Virus record (IMG/VR): IMGVR_UViG_3300032282_001387
Span: 1 to 48,260 of that record
Length of the DNA: 48,260 nucleotides
From: a virus
Reading direction: 5' to 3' (one strand)
Shown here: piece after piece, positions 33,913 to 42,237 of the stretch
Layout of the letters: each line of letters opens with the position of its first letter
Numbering within the stretch: the stretch's first letter is position 1
Notes under the pieces: generated by a model
What the model saw: only the letters and a program-made list of their open reading frames with translations
What the model was told of the DNA's origin: nothing
The model's database searches: none
Position numbers and translations under genes: made by a program

Positions 33913-34318
33913 CAAGGTTCACGGAATCTTTTTTTGTCCTCGATAATCTTTTTGTGTCCACACAATATCGAAGGTGCCCTGTTTGCGAGGACATGGCGAA
34001 GCCGCATGAATACTGGGTTTGCGCACTTTGTGTACTGCTATATGCTGTTTGTGGAATGTGCAAAGGGGAAAACACCATAAGCTCATTGTGCTTCGCCGGA
34101 AACACAGACACATAGAGAGAGATATATATTATATTATTTAATAAATATAAATATATTATAGAGAGGGCCAAAAGCGGCATCGCTAGCATCCATGCGGGGT
34201 TGCGCGGGGTTGGGGTGCGCACGACCTTCGATAATGTGTGGACAGTAAAAACACGTGTCACAGAATCTTATTTTTTGCTTCAGAATCTTATGAGTGGGAC
34301 ATCGCGTCCCACTTTTCC
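33904..34318. other. Gene-free AT-rich control region; replication origin candidate
   Basis: 415 nt without a convincing gene. The centre (34111-34166) is nearly pure A/T with GA runs on both sides (ATAGAGAGAGATAT). A 20-nt inverted repeat with one mismatch flanks it: TGTCCACACAATATCGAAGG at 33955-33974 and CCTTCGATAATGTGTGGACA at 34225-34244. Outside this are short direct repeats around GAATCTT: 33924, 33945 (variant AATCTT), 34263 and 34283, spaced about 20 nt within each pair (CAGAATCTTA exact at 34261 and 34281). An AT-rich unwinding stretch with repeats is typical of an origin; a regulatory region is the alternative. Confidence 0.55.
34294..34312. repeat. 19-bp palindrome copy 4
   Basis: GTGGGACATCGCGTCCCAC, 7-bp perfect arms, 6 nt after the stop of the gene at 34319-34519. 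Confidence 0.8.
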
Positions 34319-34519
34319 TCATCGAAACATCCGCAACTGTTTCGATTCGCTCTTGATGGTTTCCCATTCCTGCATTGATTCCTTAACTTGCTGCTGGCGC
34401 AGCTTGGCTTTGCGTTGCTCGAGTGCGCGGGCATCGCGTTTGGCTTCCTCTGCTTGCTTGGCAAAGACCTTGCGCAGTTCGCGCAGTTGTTGCAGGTTGT
34501 GTTGCTTGATGCTGTACAT
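34319..34519 (-). CDS. Small basic helical protein (66 aa)
   Basis: ATG 34519 with TTGGAGTTCACC. MYSIKQHNLQQLRELRKVFA and then an unbroken basic/acidic helix (EEAKRDARALEQRKAKLRQQ) ending QLRMFR. Coiled-coil peptide; possibly nucleic-acid-binding. Unknown. Confidence 0.7.
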   Translation of the reverse strand: MYSIKQHNLQQLRELRKVFAKQAEEAKRDARALEQRKAKLRQQQVKESMQEWETIKSESKQLRMFR

Positions 34520-34529
34520 GGTGAACTCC

Positions 34530-34554
34530 AAAAGAAAAGCCGCACAGTGGCGGC
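34530..34554 (-). terminator. Leftward terminator or attenuator
   Basis: Minus-strand GCCGC, CACTGT, GCGGC followed by TTTTCTTTT, sitting just before the ribosome site of the 34519 gene. The same TTTTCTTTT tail occurs in the terminator at 32959-32986. May attenuate read-through from the gene at 34652. Confidence 0.55.
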
Positions 34555-34629
34555 GGGTTAGGGGAATAGACAAGGTTTTGCATCGCAGGGCAAGCCCTTA
34601 CGCTCGACTCCTGCGAAAAACTCGAACAA

Positions 34630-34648
34630 GTGAGACACGCTGTCCCAG
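34630..34648. repeat. 19-bp palindrome copy 5
   Basis: GTGAGACACGCTGTCCCAG, one mismatch in the arms, 3 nt after the stop of the gene at 34652-35041. Confidence 0.75.
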
Positions 34649-34651
34649 CAA

Positions 34652-35041
34652 TCAGGCGGCGAAAGCCAGAGCCAAGGCAGTCGAAGCCAACGACTTAGCC
34701 TTCTTGTACTCGTTGCACAAGGCAGCCAGCTTCTCGGCAGCCTTCAGAATCTCAGCGGGCACTGCGACTTCCTCTTTGCGTGCTGATGACTTGCCCATGA
34801 TGTCGTTAATGAGGCGGTTGGTGTATCGCTTCGCAGCGCAGTCGCTGTCTGTCCACTTGCCGTCGACGTATTCCGCACCGTAACGCTTGGCAGCACGAGG
34901 CGCAACGTAGTCTTTCACCGTGTCACGGTCAGCGCCCTTGAGTAGGCGTTGCAACTCTGCGACCTTCTCGCCGTATGTGTCACCGGCTTTGAAAGCACCG
35001 TCGATAGCGTTGTTGATGAGAGTGGTATTGAATGTAGCCAT
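34652..35041 (-). CDS. Hypothetical protein, first leftward gene (129 aa)
   Basis: ATG 35041 with TAGGAGTTCATC. MATFNTTLINNAIDGAFKAG, a central YGAEYVDGKWTDSD segment, and an Ala/Lys-rich helical C-terminus (KAAEKLAALCNEYKK). As the gene nearest the divergent region it is probably among the first expressed. Unknown family. Confidence 0.7.
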   Translation of the reverse strand: MATFNTTLINNAIDGAFKAGDTYGEKVAELQRLLKGADRDTVKDYVAPRAAKRYGAEYVDGKWTDSDCAAKRYTNRLINDIMGKSSARKEEVAVPAEILKAAEKLAALCNEYKKAKSLASTALALAFAA

Positions 35042-35057
35042 GATGAACTCCTAGTAA

Positions 35058-35076
35058 GTGAGACAACGTGTCCCGA
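35058..35076. repeat. 19-bp palindrome copy 6
   Basis: GTGAGACAACGTGTCCCGA, one mismatch in the arms, 16 nt before the start codon of the gene at 34652-35041. Confidence 0.75.
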
Positions 35077-35360
35077 TATCGATTGAAGCCAATCCCCAAC
35101 CGATGTCTCTATTGTACCAAAGGGGGTAGTGTAGCCATAGGTGATTGAATATCCGGCGGCTCTTGACCCCACTACTACCCCACCCCCCAAAGCTCTGAAG
35201 GGACTCCTGCGTCATGACATGAACACTATTCCACACCAACGCTGCACATTTCCCCGCAACTCAACCCCAGAACACCCCCCGGTATGTCGCCTTTTTCAGA
35301 ACCCCCACCCCCTATAAAAATGACCAGCCCCACAATGTCAAACATTTGACAAGCCCAATG

Positions 35361-35391
35361 AAAAAAAGCCCCCGGGTATTCGCCGAGGGCT
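35361..35391 (-). terminator. Leftward rho-independent terminator
   Basis: Minus-strand AGCCCTCGG / CCGGGGGCT pair over 9 bp (one G-U), 7-nt loop, followed by TTTTTTT. It would stop RNA moving left from the packaging genes, so it insulates the early operon from antisense or upstream transcription. Confidence 0.8.
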
Positions 35392-35423
35392 GAATGAGGG
35401 TTTGATCCTCAAGGAGAAAGCAA

Positions 35424-35468
35424 ATGCCGAAAGCAACTTGCGACACTGCGGGACAAAGTGTACACTAG
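35424..35468 (+). CDS. Possible 14-residue leader peptide
   Basis: ATG 35424 has a textbook AAGGAGAAAGCAA, the same ribosome site as the genes here, and encodes MPKATCDTAGQSVH then TAG. It lies 41 nt before the start of the probable small terminase. It may be a leader peptide or an accident of a duplicated ribosome site. Confidence 0.35.
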   Translation: MPKATCDTAGQSVH

Positions 35469-35509
35469 CTCAACCGAGGCCACAAGCTCACTTGGAGGCA
35501 CCTGCGCAC

Positions 35510-36115
35510 ATGTTGGAACATTTAATCTCTGCCGATTTGAATCCGGTTGTCTTTATGGACACGCCAGATGATTTCTTGCCGCTTGAAAATGCCGACCCCA
35601 GCCAAACCATTGACGCCAAAGTACAAACGGCAGATTGGTTAAAAGATTTGGGATTGGATGACGACCAAGCCAAAGCAGACGCCACAGCACAAACAGCCCG
35701 CGCTGCCTTTGCGGCGCTCACGACCGGCTCTACCCCCGCTTCCATCCAGCAATCCCTGACTAATATCAAAACGCCTGCGGCAGTGCAGCACCTTGTGGGG
35801 ATGTTGACCGCCTATGACTGGGAGTTTGTCGAGCAGGCCAAGGGGTTGCGGGGGTATGCGGTCGCCAAAATACTCGAAGATTGTGAGAATCCGAACCCCA
35901 ATATCAGGCTAAAAGCCTTGGGGCTGCTGGGTAAAGTCACGGAAGTTGGCTTATTCACCGAGAAAATCGAGGTCAAAAAGGTCGATTCGTCAGCCGAAGA
36001 ACTCGAAGAGCGCATCCGCCAGCGCCTGTCCAAGTATTTACCGCCGGTTGTCGAGATTGAAACCGTGCAGGTTAAAGAAATACCCACGCCAACAGACGAT
36101 GCAAGCCCGACCTGA
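35510..36115 (+). CDS. Putative terminase small subunit
   Basis: 201 residues. Chosen start ATG 35510 with GGAGG 11 nt upstream; the frame is open further left but lacks a good site. Begins MLEHLISADLNPVVFMDTPD; the central part (TAARAAFAAL-like helices, then YDWEFVEQAKGLRGYAVAK) and LKALGLLGKVTEVGLFTEKI resemble small terminases of T7-like and pelagic podoviruses (from memory). A charged C-terminus (EELEERIRQRLSKYLPP) may contact the large subunit. It overlaps the large terminase by 17 nt. Confidence 0.7.
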   Translation: MLEHLISADLNPVVFMDTPDDFLPLENADPSQTIDAKVQTADWLKDLGLDDDQAKADATAQTARAAFAALTTGSTPASIQQSLTNIKTPAAVQHLVGMLTAYDWEFVEQAKGLRGYAVAKILEDCENPNPNIRLKALGLLGKVTEVGLFTEKIEVKKVDSSAEELEERIRQRLSKYLPPVVEIETVQVKEIPTPTDDASPT

Positions 36116-37628
36116 TTTATCCCCGGAGCGTATAACGCAGCTTTTGGCGGCGTTACCTAATATGCCTGTGGCTGAAAAGGCGGCATTGCTGGACGAATTG
36201 GACGCGTTGGAAGAAAAGCGCCAGATCAAACTGTGCCACGATGACTTTTTGGAGTTCTGCGCGTACGTGTACCCGGACTGGAAGGAAGGCCCGCACCACC
36301 GCCACCTCAAACCGATCCTGCACACGGCGGTCAAAGAGGAAGATAGCCGCATCACCGTGTCCATGCCGCCACGTTTCGGTAAGTCTGAGACGATTGCGTA
36401 CCTCTTCGTCGCGTGGTATCTCGGTCATAACCCAACGCACCACATCATCATGGTGACGCACACCGCATCACTGTCGGCAACCTTTGGTCGCAAGATACGA
36501 AACCTCATCGACGGGCCGAAATACCAGTCGATCTTCCCCAAAACGCAGGTGTCCAAGGACAAAAGTGCGGCGGATGATTGGACGACGACCGAGGGTGGGA
36601 AGTATTTTGCGATTGGTATTGGCGCTAACGTGGCCGGGCACGGTGCACACTTGCTGATTGCTGACGACTTGGTGTCTGAGCAGGCGCTGGTGGCTAACCC
36701 GGACGTGGTGTTCGAGAACGCGTGGCAGTACATGCAGGTCGGCCCCTTGCAGCGTCTCATGCCGGGCGGTCGGATCGTGATGATTGGTACGCGTTGGGGT
36801 AAAAAAGACCCAATTGGCCGTGCGCTGGCGTGGGCGGAGAGCAATCCCGAGAGTCCGCAGTGGAACGAGATCCGGTTTCCGGCGATTTTGCCGTCTGGCA
36901 AGAGTCTTTGGCCGGAGCAGTGGCCCATCGACAAGCTCGAATCCAAACGTGCCAGCATGTTCCCGCAGTTCTGGGCGGCGCAGTACATGCAAGAACCCAC
37001 TTCTGAGGAAGGTGCCATCGTTAAACGCGAGTGGTGGCAGCCTTGGGAGGAAGAAGATGCGCCAGAATGTGAATATATCATCATGGTGCTGGACGCGGCG
37101 GCTGAAATGAACACCCGTGCTGACTTTACAGCCCTCTTAACGTGGGGCGTGTTCCGTCATGACCGTCTTACCAAGGGTTTACCCCATATTATTCTGCTCA
37201 ATGCCATCAATGTACGCGTGGAGTTCCCTGAGTTGAAGGACTTGGCGCTCAAAGAGTACGAAGAATGGGAGCCAGATGCGTTTGTGGTGGAGAAAAAGTC
37301 CAGCGGTACACCGTTGTTCCAAGAATTGCGCTCTTTGGGCATCCCGGTGTCTGAATTCACGCCACACAGGGGTACTGGTGACAAATATGCACGTCTTTCT
37401 GCCATTGCAGATATTTTCAGATCGGGTATGGTCTGGTATCCTGCTGGACGACGCTGGGCGCAAGAAGTGATTGACCAAGTTGCGGAGTTTCCTAACGGCG
37501 AACACGACGATATGGTGGACTGCACTTCGATGGCAATGGCCAGATATCGCAGCGGCGGGTTTATCAGGCTCGGCAGTGACTATACGGACAATGAATACTT
37601 CCGCCCCCGCAAGGCGGCGTACTACTAA
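36099..37628 (+). CDS. Terminase large subunit
   Basis: 509 residues. ATG 36099 (MQARPDLSPE) lies within the end of the small subunit gene. ATPase: Walker A MPPRFGKS (89-96), Walker B HLLIADD (184-190), and GTRWGKKD as coupling motif III region. Nuclease: VLDAAAEM (D332), AFVVEKKSSG and HDDMVD (D470), the RNase H-like metal triad. Packages DNA into the prohead through the portal. The segment order and AYVYPDWKEGPHH match podovirus headful-packaging terminases, which suits a circularly permuted genome. Confidence 0.93.
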   Translation: MQARPDLSPERITQLLAALPNMPVAEKAALLDELDALEEKRQIKLCHDDFLEFCAYVYPDWKEGPHHRHLKPILHTAVKEEDSRITVSMPPRFGKSETIAYLFVAWYLGHNPTHHIIMVTHTASLSATFGRKIRNLIDGPKYQSIFPKTQVSKDKSAADDWTTTEGGKYFAIGIGANVAGHGAHLLIADDLVSEQALVANPDVVFENAWQYMQVGPLQRLMPGGRIVMIGTRWGKKDPIGRALAWAESNPESPQWNEIRFPAILPSGKSLWPEQWPIDKLESKRASMFPQFWAAQYMQEPTSEEGAIVKREWWQPWEEEDAPECEYIIMVLDAAAEMNTRADFTALLTWGVFRHDRLTKGLPHIILLNAINVRVEFPELKDLALKEYEEWEPDAFVVEKKSSGTPLFQELRSLGIPVSEFTPHRGTGDKYARLSAIADIFRSGMVWYPAGRRWAQEVIDQVAEFPNGEHDDMVDCTSMAMARYRSGGFIRLGSDYTDNEYFRPRKAAYY

Positions 37629-37637
37629 GGATTGAAA

Positions 37638-40208
37638 ATGGCAGCTTCAGACATGGTTCCTGCAATCGGTGGTGCACCGCTTGGCTTGACAGATTTGGAA
37701 GACATCGTTCGGGACGACACCCCTGCCATCGAGATTGAAATCGAGAATCCTGAAGGTGTGCACATTGGTCTGGACGGCATGGAGATTGACCTGATGCCCG
37801 ACAGCGAGAAGGGCGACATCCCGTTCGACGCCAACTTGGCCGAGCACATGGATGAAGGCGAGTTGATGAAGATCGCGGGCGATTTGACCGAACTGATCGA
37901 GGCGGATATCTCCTCACGCAAGGATTGGGTCGAGACATACGTCAAGGGTTTGGAAGTTTTGGGCATGCGGTACGAAGAGCGTACTGAGCCGTGGGATGGT
38001 GCTTGCGGTGTGTTCAGCACCCTGCTGACAGAAGCCGCTGTGCGCTTCCAGTCTGAAACCATCATCGAAACATTCCCGGCAGCCGGGCCAGTCAAGACCG
38101 AAATCGTCGGTGCCATTGACAAGATCAAGGAAGAGGCGGCCAACCGCGTGCGCGACGACATGAACTGGCGTCTGACCGAGCAGATGCCTGAGTACCGCAC
38201 AGAGCACGAGCGAATGTTGTTCAACTTGGGCCTTGCCGGGTGTGCCTTCAAGAAGGTGTACTTTGACCCCAGTAAGAATCGCCAAGTGTCGATGTTCATC
38301 CCCGCTGAAGACGTGATCCTGCCGTACGGCTGTTCAGGTGTTCGCAATGCCGAGCGTGCTACGCACACTATGCGCAAGACCGAGAATGACATCAAGAAGC
38401 TGCAAGTCAGTGGCTTCTACCGTGATGTTGATCTTGGCGAACCACAGACGTTTTTTAGCGACATTGAGAAGAAAAAGGCTGAAGACCAAGGGTATACCCT
38501 TACCGACGATAATCGGTATCAGTTGTTTGAAACAGCGGTTGAGTACGACTTGCCGGGGTATGAGGACGAGGACGGCATCGCGCTGCCTTACGTCATCACC
38601 ATCGACCGAGGCACTAACAAGGTGCTTTCGATCTACCGAAATTGGGCGGAAGACGACGAGACACGCTCAAAAAGGGATCATTTTGTTCAGTACGATTACA
38701 TTACTGGCTTTGGCGCTTATGGTATTGGTTACATTCATCTGATCGGTGGATACGCCCGTGCTGGCACTGCCATCATTCGCCAGTTGGTCGATGCGGGTAC
38801 GCTGAGTAACCTGCCGGGCGGTTTGAAAGCCCGTGGCCTGCGCATCAAGGGTGACGACACCCCCATCGCTCCGGGCGAGTTCCGCGACGTGGATGTGCCA
38901 AGCGGGGCAGTGCGCGACAACATCATGCCGCTGCCGTACAAAGAGCCGTCACAGGTCTTGGCAGGTCTGCTCCAGCGCATCACGGACGAAGCACGCCGTC
39001 TGGGTTCCATCGCTGACATGAACGTCAGCGACATGAGCGCCAATGCCCCTGTCGGTACTACCCTCGCCTTGCTCGAGCGTCAACTGAAGACCATGAGTGC
39101 AGTGCAGGCCCGCGTGCACTACTCGATGAAGCAGGAGTTCAAGCTCCTCAAGGACATCATCCGTGACCACGCGCCTGAAGATTACGCATACCAGCCCGTA
39201 ACTGGCGACCGTCAGGCCAAGCAGGCGGACTATGACATGGTGGACGTGATCCCCGTGTCCGACCCCAACAGCAGCACGATGGCTCAGCGCATCATGCAGT
39301 ACCAAGCTGTGATTCAGCTTGCGCAGGGTGCCCCACAGATTTACGACTTGCCGTTGCTGCACCGTCAGATGATTGAGGTGCTGGGTGTGAAGAACGCCGA
39401 GAAGCTGGTGCCCATCGACGAGGACATGAAGCCACGCGATCCGGTCAGCGAGAACATGGCGTTCCTGACTGGCAAGCCGACCAAGGCGTTTATTTCCCAA
39501 GACCACGACGCGCACATCGCTGTGCACATGTCCATGCTGCAAGACCCCGCAGTTATGGGTCAGCTTGGTCAGAACCCAATGGCGCAGCAGATGCAGGCGG
39601 CCATCATGGCGCACGTTGCAGAACATATTGCGTTCCAGTACCGCGCACAGATCCAAGAACGTCTGGGCGCTACGCTGCCAGCCCCTGACCAAGATTTGCC
39701 AGAGCAGGTCGAGGTGCAATTGTCCAAACTGGTGGCGCAGGCTTCGACGCAGTTGCTGATGATGCACAAAGGTCAGGCGGCACAGGCCCAAGCCCAGCAG
39801 CAAATGCAGGATCCGATCATTCAGATGCAGCAGCAAGAGTTGCAGATCAAAGCACAGGACGTGCAGATCAAAGCCCAGAAAGTTCAGGGCGATCTGGCAA
39901 TCAAGCAGGCCGAGTTGCAGCTTAAAGCTCAGCAAGCTCAAGGTCAGCAAGGCGAAGATCCCGCGATGGTTGCGCAACGCCATCAGCATGAACTCATGGC
40001 CATGCAGCAGAAACATGAGCAGGAAATGGCGATGGCCCGCCAGAAACTCATGATGGAAACACAGCAGCACCAGCAGGGGCTGTACCAGAAAGATCAGGCG
40101 CATCAGCAAAACCTAGCGCACCAGCGTGCACAAGCCGCTGCCCGGGTAGCCCTGATGCAAAATCAAACGAAGCCGACTGCGAAACCGTCGGGTGGTAAAG
40201 GAGAGTAA
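37638..40208 (+). CDS. Portal protein (large, with Gln-rich C-terminal helix)
   Basis: 856 residues, starting at ATG 37638; a TTG two codons earlier is less likely. It contains the portal segments EHERMLFNLGLAGCAFKKVY, FIPAEDVILPYG, ERATHTMRKTENDIKKL, and MSANAPVGTTLALLERQLK followed by HYSMKQEFKLLKD. Residues about 700-850 form a very Gln/Ala/Lys-rich helix (QQQELQIKAQDVQIKAQ), a possible internal barrel like the long C-terminus of P22 portal. Forms the dodecameric DNA channel. Runs into the next gene with TAATG. Confidence 0.93.
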   Translation: MAASDMVPAIGGAPLGLTDLEDIVRDDTPAIEIEIENPEGVHIGLDGMEIDLMPDSEKGDIPFDANLAEHMDEGELMKIAGDLTELIEADISSRKDWVETYVKGLEVLGMRYEERTEPWDGACGVFSTLLTEAAVRFQSETIIETFPAAGPVKTEIVGAIDKIKEEAANRVRDDMNWRLTEQMPEYRTEHERMLFNLGLAGCAFKKVYFDPSKNRQVSMFIPAEDVILPYGCSGVRNAERATHTMRKTENDIKKLQVSGFYRDVDLGEPQTFFSDIEKKKAEDQGYTLTDDNRYQLFETAVEYDLPGYEDEDGIALPYVITIDRGTNKVLSIYRNWAEDDETRSKRDHFVQYDYITGFGAYGIGYIHLIGGYARAGTAIIRQLVDAGTLSNLPGGLKARGLRIKGDDTPIAPGEFRDVDVPSGAVRDNIMPLPYKEPSQVLAGLLQRITDEARRLGSIADMNVSDMSANAPVGTTLALLERQLKTMSAVQARVHYSMKQEFKLLKDIIRDHAPEDYAYQPVTGDRQAKQADYDMVDVIPVSDPNSSTMAQRIMQYQAVIQLAQGAPQIYDLPLLHRQMIEVLGVKNAEKLVPIDEDMKPRDPVSENMAFLTGKPTKAFISQDHDAHIAVHMSMLQDPAVMGQLGQNPMAQQMQAAIMAHVAEHIAFQYRAQIQERLGATLPAPDQDLPEQVEVQLSKLVAQASTQLLMMHKGQAAQAQAQQQMQDPIIQMQQQELQIKAQDVQIKAQKVQGDLAIKQAELQLKAQQAQGQQGEDPAMVAQRHQHELMAMQQKHEQEMAMARQKLMMETQQHQQGLYQKDQAHQQNLAHQRAQAAARVALMQNQTKPTAKPSGGKGE

Positions 40209-40405
40209 TGGACGACCAAATACTGGACATCCTCAGTCGCAAGATTGAGGAACAGATAGCAAGTCATTCTCAGGCTTTGGTGCAAGGCGTCAGTAAAGAC
40301 TACGCCGAGTACCGAGAGTTGTGCGGAGTTATCCGGGGTCTGCAAACCGCACAACGTGAAACTGCTGACCTCGTGCGTAAACTGAAAGATAATGACGATG
40401 ACTAA
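40208..40405 (+). CDS. Small hypothetical protein (65 aa)
   Basis: MDDQILDILSRKIEEQIASH and then a helix RELCGVIRGLQTAQRETADL, ending in acidic KDNDDD. Helical. Start overlaps the portal stop (TAATG). Probably a minor head or assembly protein by context. Confidence 0.7.
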   Translation: MDDQILDILSRKIEEQIASHSQALVQGVSKDYAEYRELCGVIRGLQTAQRETADLVRKLKDNDDD

Positions 40406-40796
40406 CTTTGATGTTCAGGCAGTCGATTTGTCTGGCATTCTTAACCGCGACACGGAAGAGAAAGCCAAGCAAGTACCCGACCCAGCCACTTTCCACCTCC
40501 TGTGCGTTCTGCCGGATGTTGACGATGAGTATGAGAGCGGCTTGATTAAAGCAAGCCAAACCATGCACTTTGAAGAAATACTGTCCCCAGTACTCTTCGT
40601 CGTCAAGATGGGGCCGGATGCTTACAAAGACGCGACTCGTTTCCCGTCTGGCCCTTCCTGCAAGGTGGGCGACTTTGTGTTGGTGCGACCAAACACCGGC
40701 ACACGCCTCAAGATTCACGGCAAAGAGTTCCGCATCATCAATGATGATTCGGTCGAAGCTGTGGTTCAAGACCCTCGTGGCATTAAGCGTGCATAA
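40392..40796 (+). CDS. GroES-like co-chaperonin
   Basis: 134 residues. After a 30-residue lead, LLCVLPDVDDEYESG starts a Cpn10-like fold; LIKASQTMHF (51-60) sits at the mobile-loop position, then VLFVVKMGPDAYKD, SCKVGDFVLVRP (89-100), GKEFRIINDDSVEAVV. Phages with their own GroES (T4 gp31 is the model) use host GroEL to fold capsid protein. The place between portal and scaffold genes fits. Two in-frame ATGs at 40392 and 40398; overlaps the previous gene by 14 nt. Confidence 0.85.
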   Translation: MTMTNFDVQAVDLSGILNRDTEEKAKQVPDPATFHLLCVLPDVDDEYESGLIKASQTMHFEEILSPVLFVVKMGPDAYKDATRFPSGPSCKVGDFVLVRPNTGTRLKIHGKEFRIINDDSVEAVVQDPRGIKRA

Positions 40797-40806
40797 GGAG
40801 TAAATC

Positions 40807-41760
40807 ATGGCCGATATGGAAAAAGTCGAGTTTGAATTTCCAGACAGCAAAGATGTGGCTGAAGAAAAAGCCAATTCAATGCTTGCGGAAGACAAAGACA
40901 CCGATATTGAAATCGTTGACGATACCCCCGAGCAGGATCGCAACCGTAAACCGATGGTGGAGCCGCCTGCGGAACCCACTGAGGATGAGTTAGCGACGTA
41001 TTCGGAGAGCGTGCGTCAGCGGTTTAAGCACTTCACCAAGGGCTACCACGAGGAACGCCGTGCCAAGGAAGCCGCGCAGCGGGAGAAAGAAGAGGCTTTA
41101 CGCCTTGCCCAAGCCGTTGTCGAAGAGAACAAAAAGCTTAAGGGTTCTTTGTCGCAAGGCCAAGCCGCGCTGCTTGAGCAGGCTAAAAAGGTGGTGGCAA
41201 ATGAAGTCAGTCAGGCTGCGGCTAAATACAAAGCTGCGCTTGAGGCTTTTGATACTGAAGCCACTGTTGCGGCTCAGCAAGAGTTATTGGCGGCACAGAT
41301 TAAAGCTGACCGCGTAAATAATTTCAAACCAGCCCCTTTACAGGAAGAAAAAGTTCCTGTACAAACGCAACAAGTGCAGCAACCTGCACCGCAAATCGAC
41401 GGTAAATTGCAATCTTGGATTGACCGTAATTCGTGGTGGGGGGTTAACAAGCGCATGACGGCTTACGCTCTTGGCCTTCATGATGACTTGGAGGCTGAAG
41501 GAATTCCGGCAGGCAGCGACGAATACTATAAACGTATCGACGCAGACCTGAAAGACAGATTCCCAGACCAGCTTGGAGGGAGGGAATCCGCTGATGCGCC
41601 TACTCAGCGAACCAAATCCAGCAATGTTGTAGCTCCTGCTACGCGTAGCACAGCGCCCAAAAAGATCGTGCTTACGCAGTCACAGGTTGCAGTCGCCAAG
41701 CGGCTTGGTGTTCCACTGGAACTCTATGCTCGTAAGGTTGCGGAAGAAATGAGGAAATGA
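40807..41760 (+). CDS. Putative scaffolding protein
   Basis: 317 residues, AAGGAGTAAATC before the ATG. Acidic disordered N-terminus (1-60), a long coiled coil (about 60-160, REEKEEALRLAQAVVEENK-like), a Pro/Gln linker, a conserved-looking WIDRNSWWGVNKRMTAYAL patch, and a basic C-terminal helix for capsid contact. This length and layout is typical of podovirus scaffolds upstream of capsid genes. Confidence 0.75.
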   Translation: MADMEKVEFEFPDSKDVAEEKANSMLAEDKDTDIEIVDDTPEQDRNRKPMVEPPAEPTEDELATYSESVRQRFKHFTKGYHEERRAKEAAQREKEEALRLAQAVVEENKKLKGSLSQGQAALLEQAKKVVANEVSQAAAKYKAALEAFDTEATVAAQQELLAAQIKADRVNNFKPAPLQEEKVPVQTQQVQQPAPQIDGKLQSWIDRNSWWGVNKRMTAYALGLHDDLEAEGIPAGSDEYYKRIDADLKDRFPDQLGGRESADAPTQRTKSSNVVAPATRSTAPKKIVLTQSQVAVAKRLGVPLELYARKVAEEMRK

Positions 41761-42221
41761 ACATGGATCAAACTACCGACGCACGCGCTCCGCGCGCTAC
41801 AAAATCACGCGATGCTTCCGAGCGTCCAAAAAAATGGATGCCCGCCCAGCTTTTGCCTGATCCGACTCCCGAGCCGGGTTATGCTTTTCGCTGGATTCGC
41901 ATTGCCATGATGGGTAAGGATGATCCTACGAACATTTCCGGCAAATTACGTGAAGGCTGGGAACCTGTGAAGGCGTCAGACCACCCCGAAATTCGCATGT
42001 TTGGCTCGACCAATGGTCGATTCCCTGACTCGATTGAGGTTGGTGGATTGCTTCTTTGCAAAACCCCGGTGGAATTTACCGAACAGCGTGACGATTACTA
42101 CCGCACACAAGCAAGTAATCAGATGCAGTCGGTGGATAACACCTACATGCGCGAAAATGATCCTCGTATGCCGCTTTTCAAAGAGCGTTCATCGAAGGTT
42201 ACTTTCGGTAAAGGTACTTAA
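41757..42221 (+). CDS. Head-associated hypothetical protein (154 aa)
   Basis: Starts in an ATGA overlap with the scaffold; a second ATG at 41763. Basic N-terminus, then WMPAQLLPDPTPEPGYAFRW, an alpha/beta core with RMFGSTNGRFPDSIEVGGL, and a C-terminal polar tail (RSSKVTFGKGT). I know such proteins from environmental phage head modules without a defined function. Confidence 0.65.
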   Translation: MNMDQTTDARAPRATKSRDASERPKKWMPAQLLPDPTPEPGYAFRWIRIAMMGKDDPTNISGKLREGWEPVKASDHPEIRMFGSTNGRFPDSIEVGGLLLCKTPVEFTEQRDDYYRTQASNQMQSVDNTYMRENDPRMPLFKERSSKVTFGKGT

Positions 42222-42237
42222 TTTTTAGGAGCTAAAC

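Larger units (their letters stand above)
35042..35509. promoter_or_regulatory. Divergent early/late control region with TGTCAAA-CA-TTTGACA operator-like palindrome
   Basis: This is the only divergent junction in the window. At 35336-35351 TGTCAAA and TTTGACA form a perfect two-armed palindrome that contains TTGACA on both strands. On the plus strand TATAAA (35313-35318) could be a -10 box, which would put the palindrome just downstream of a rightward start; -35 partners are poor. A possible minus -10 is TACAAT near 35110. Precise promoters are uncertain, but the site is well placed to control both operons. Confidence 0.5.

Noticed and set aside
33857-34261. 134-codon minus-strand frame through the AT-rich control region
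   Set aside because: It lacks a ribosome site, runs through the palindrome and the TATACT box, and its hydrophobic middle is only a translation of the AT-rich stretch.
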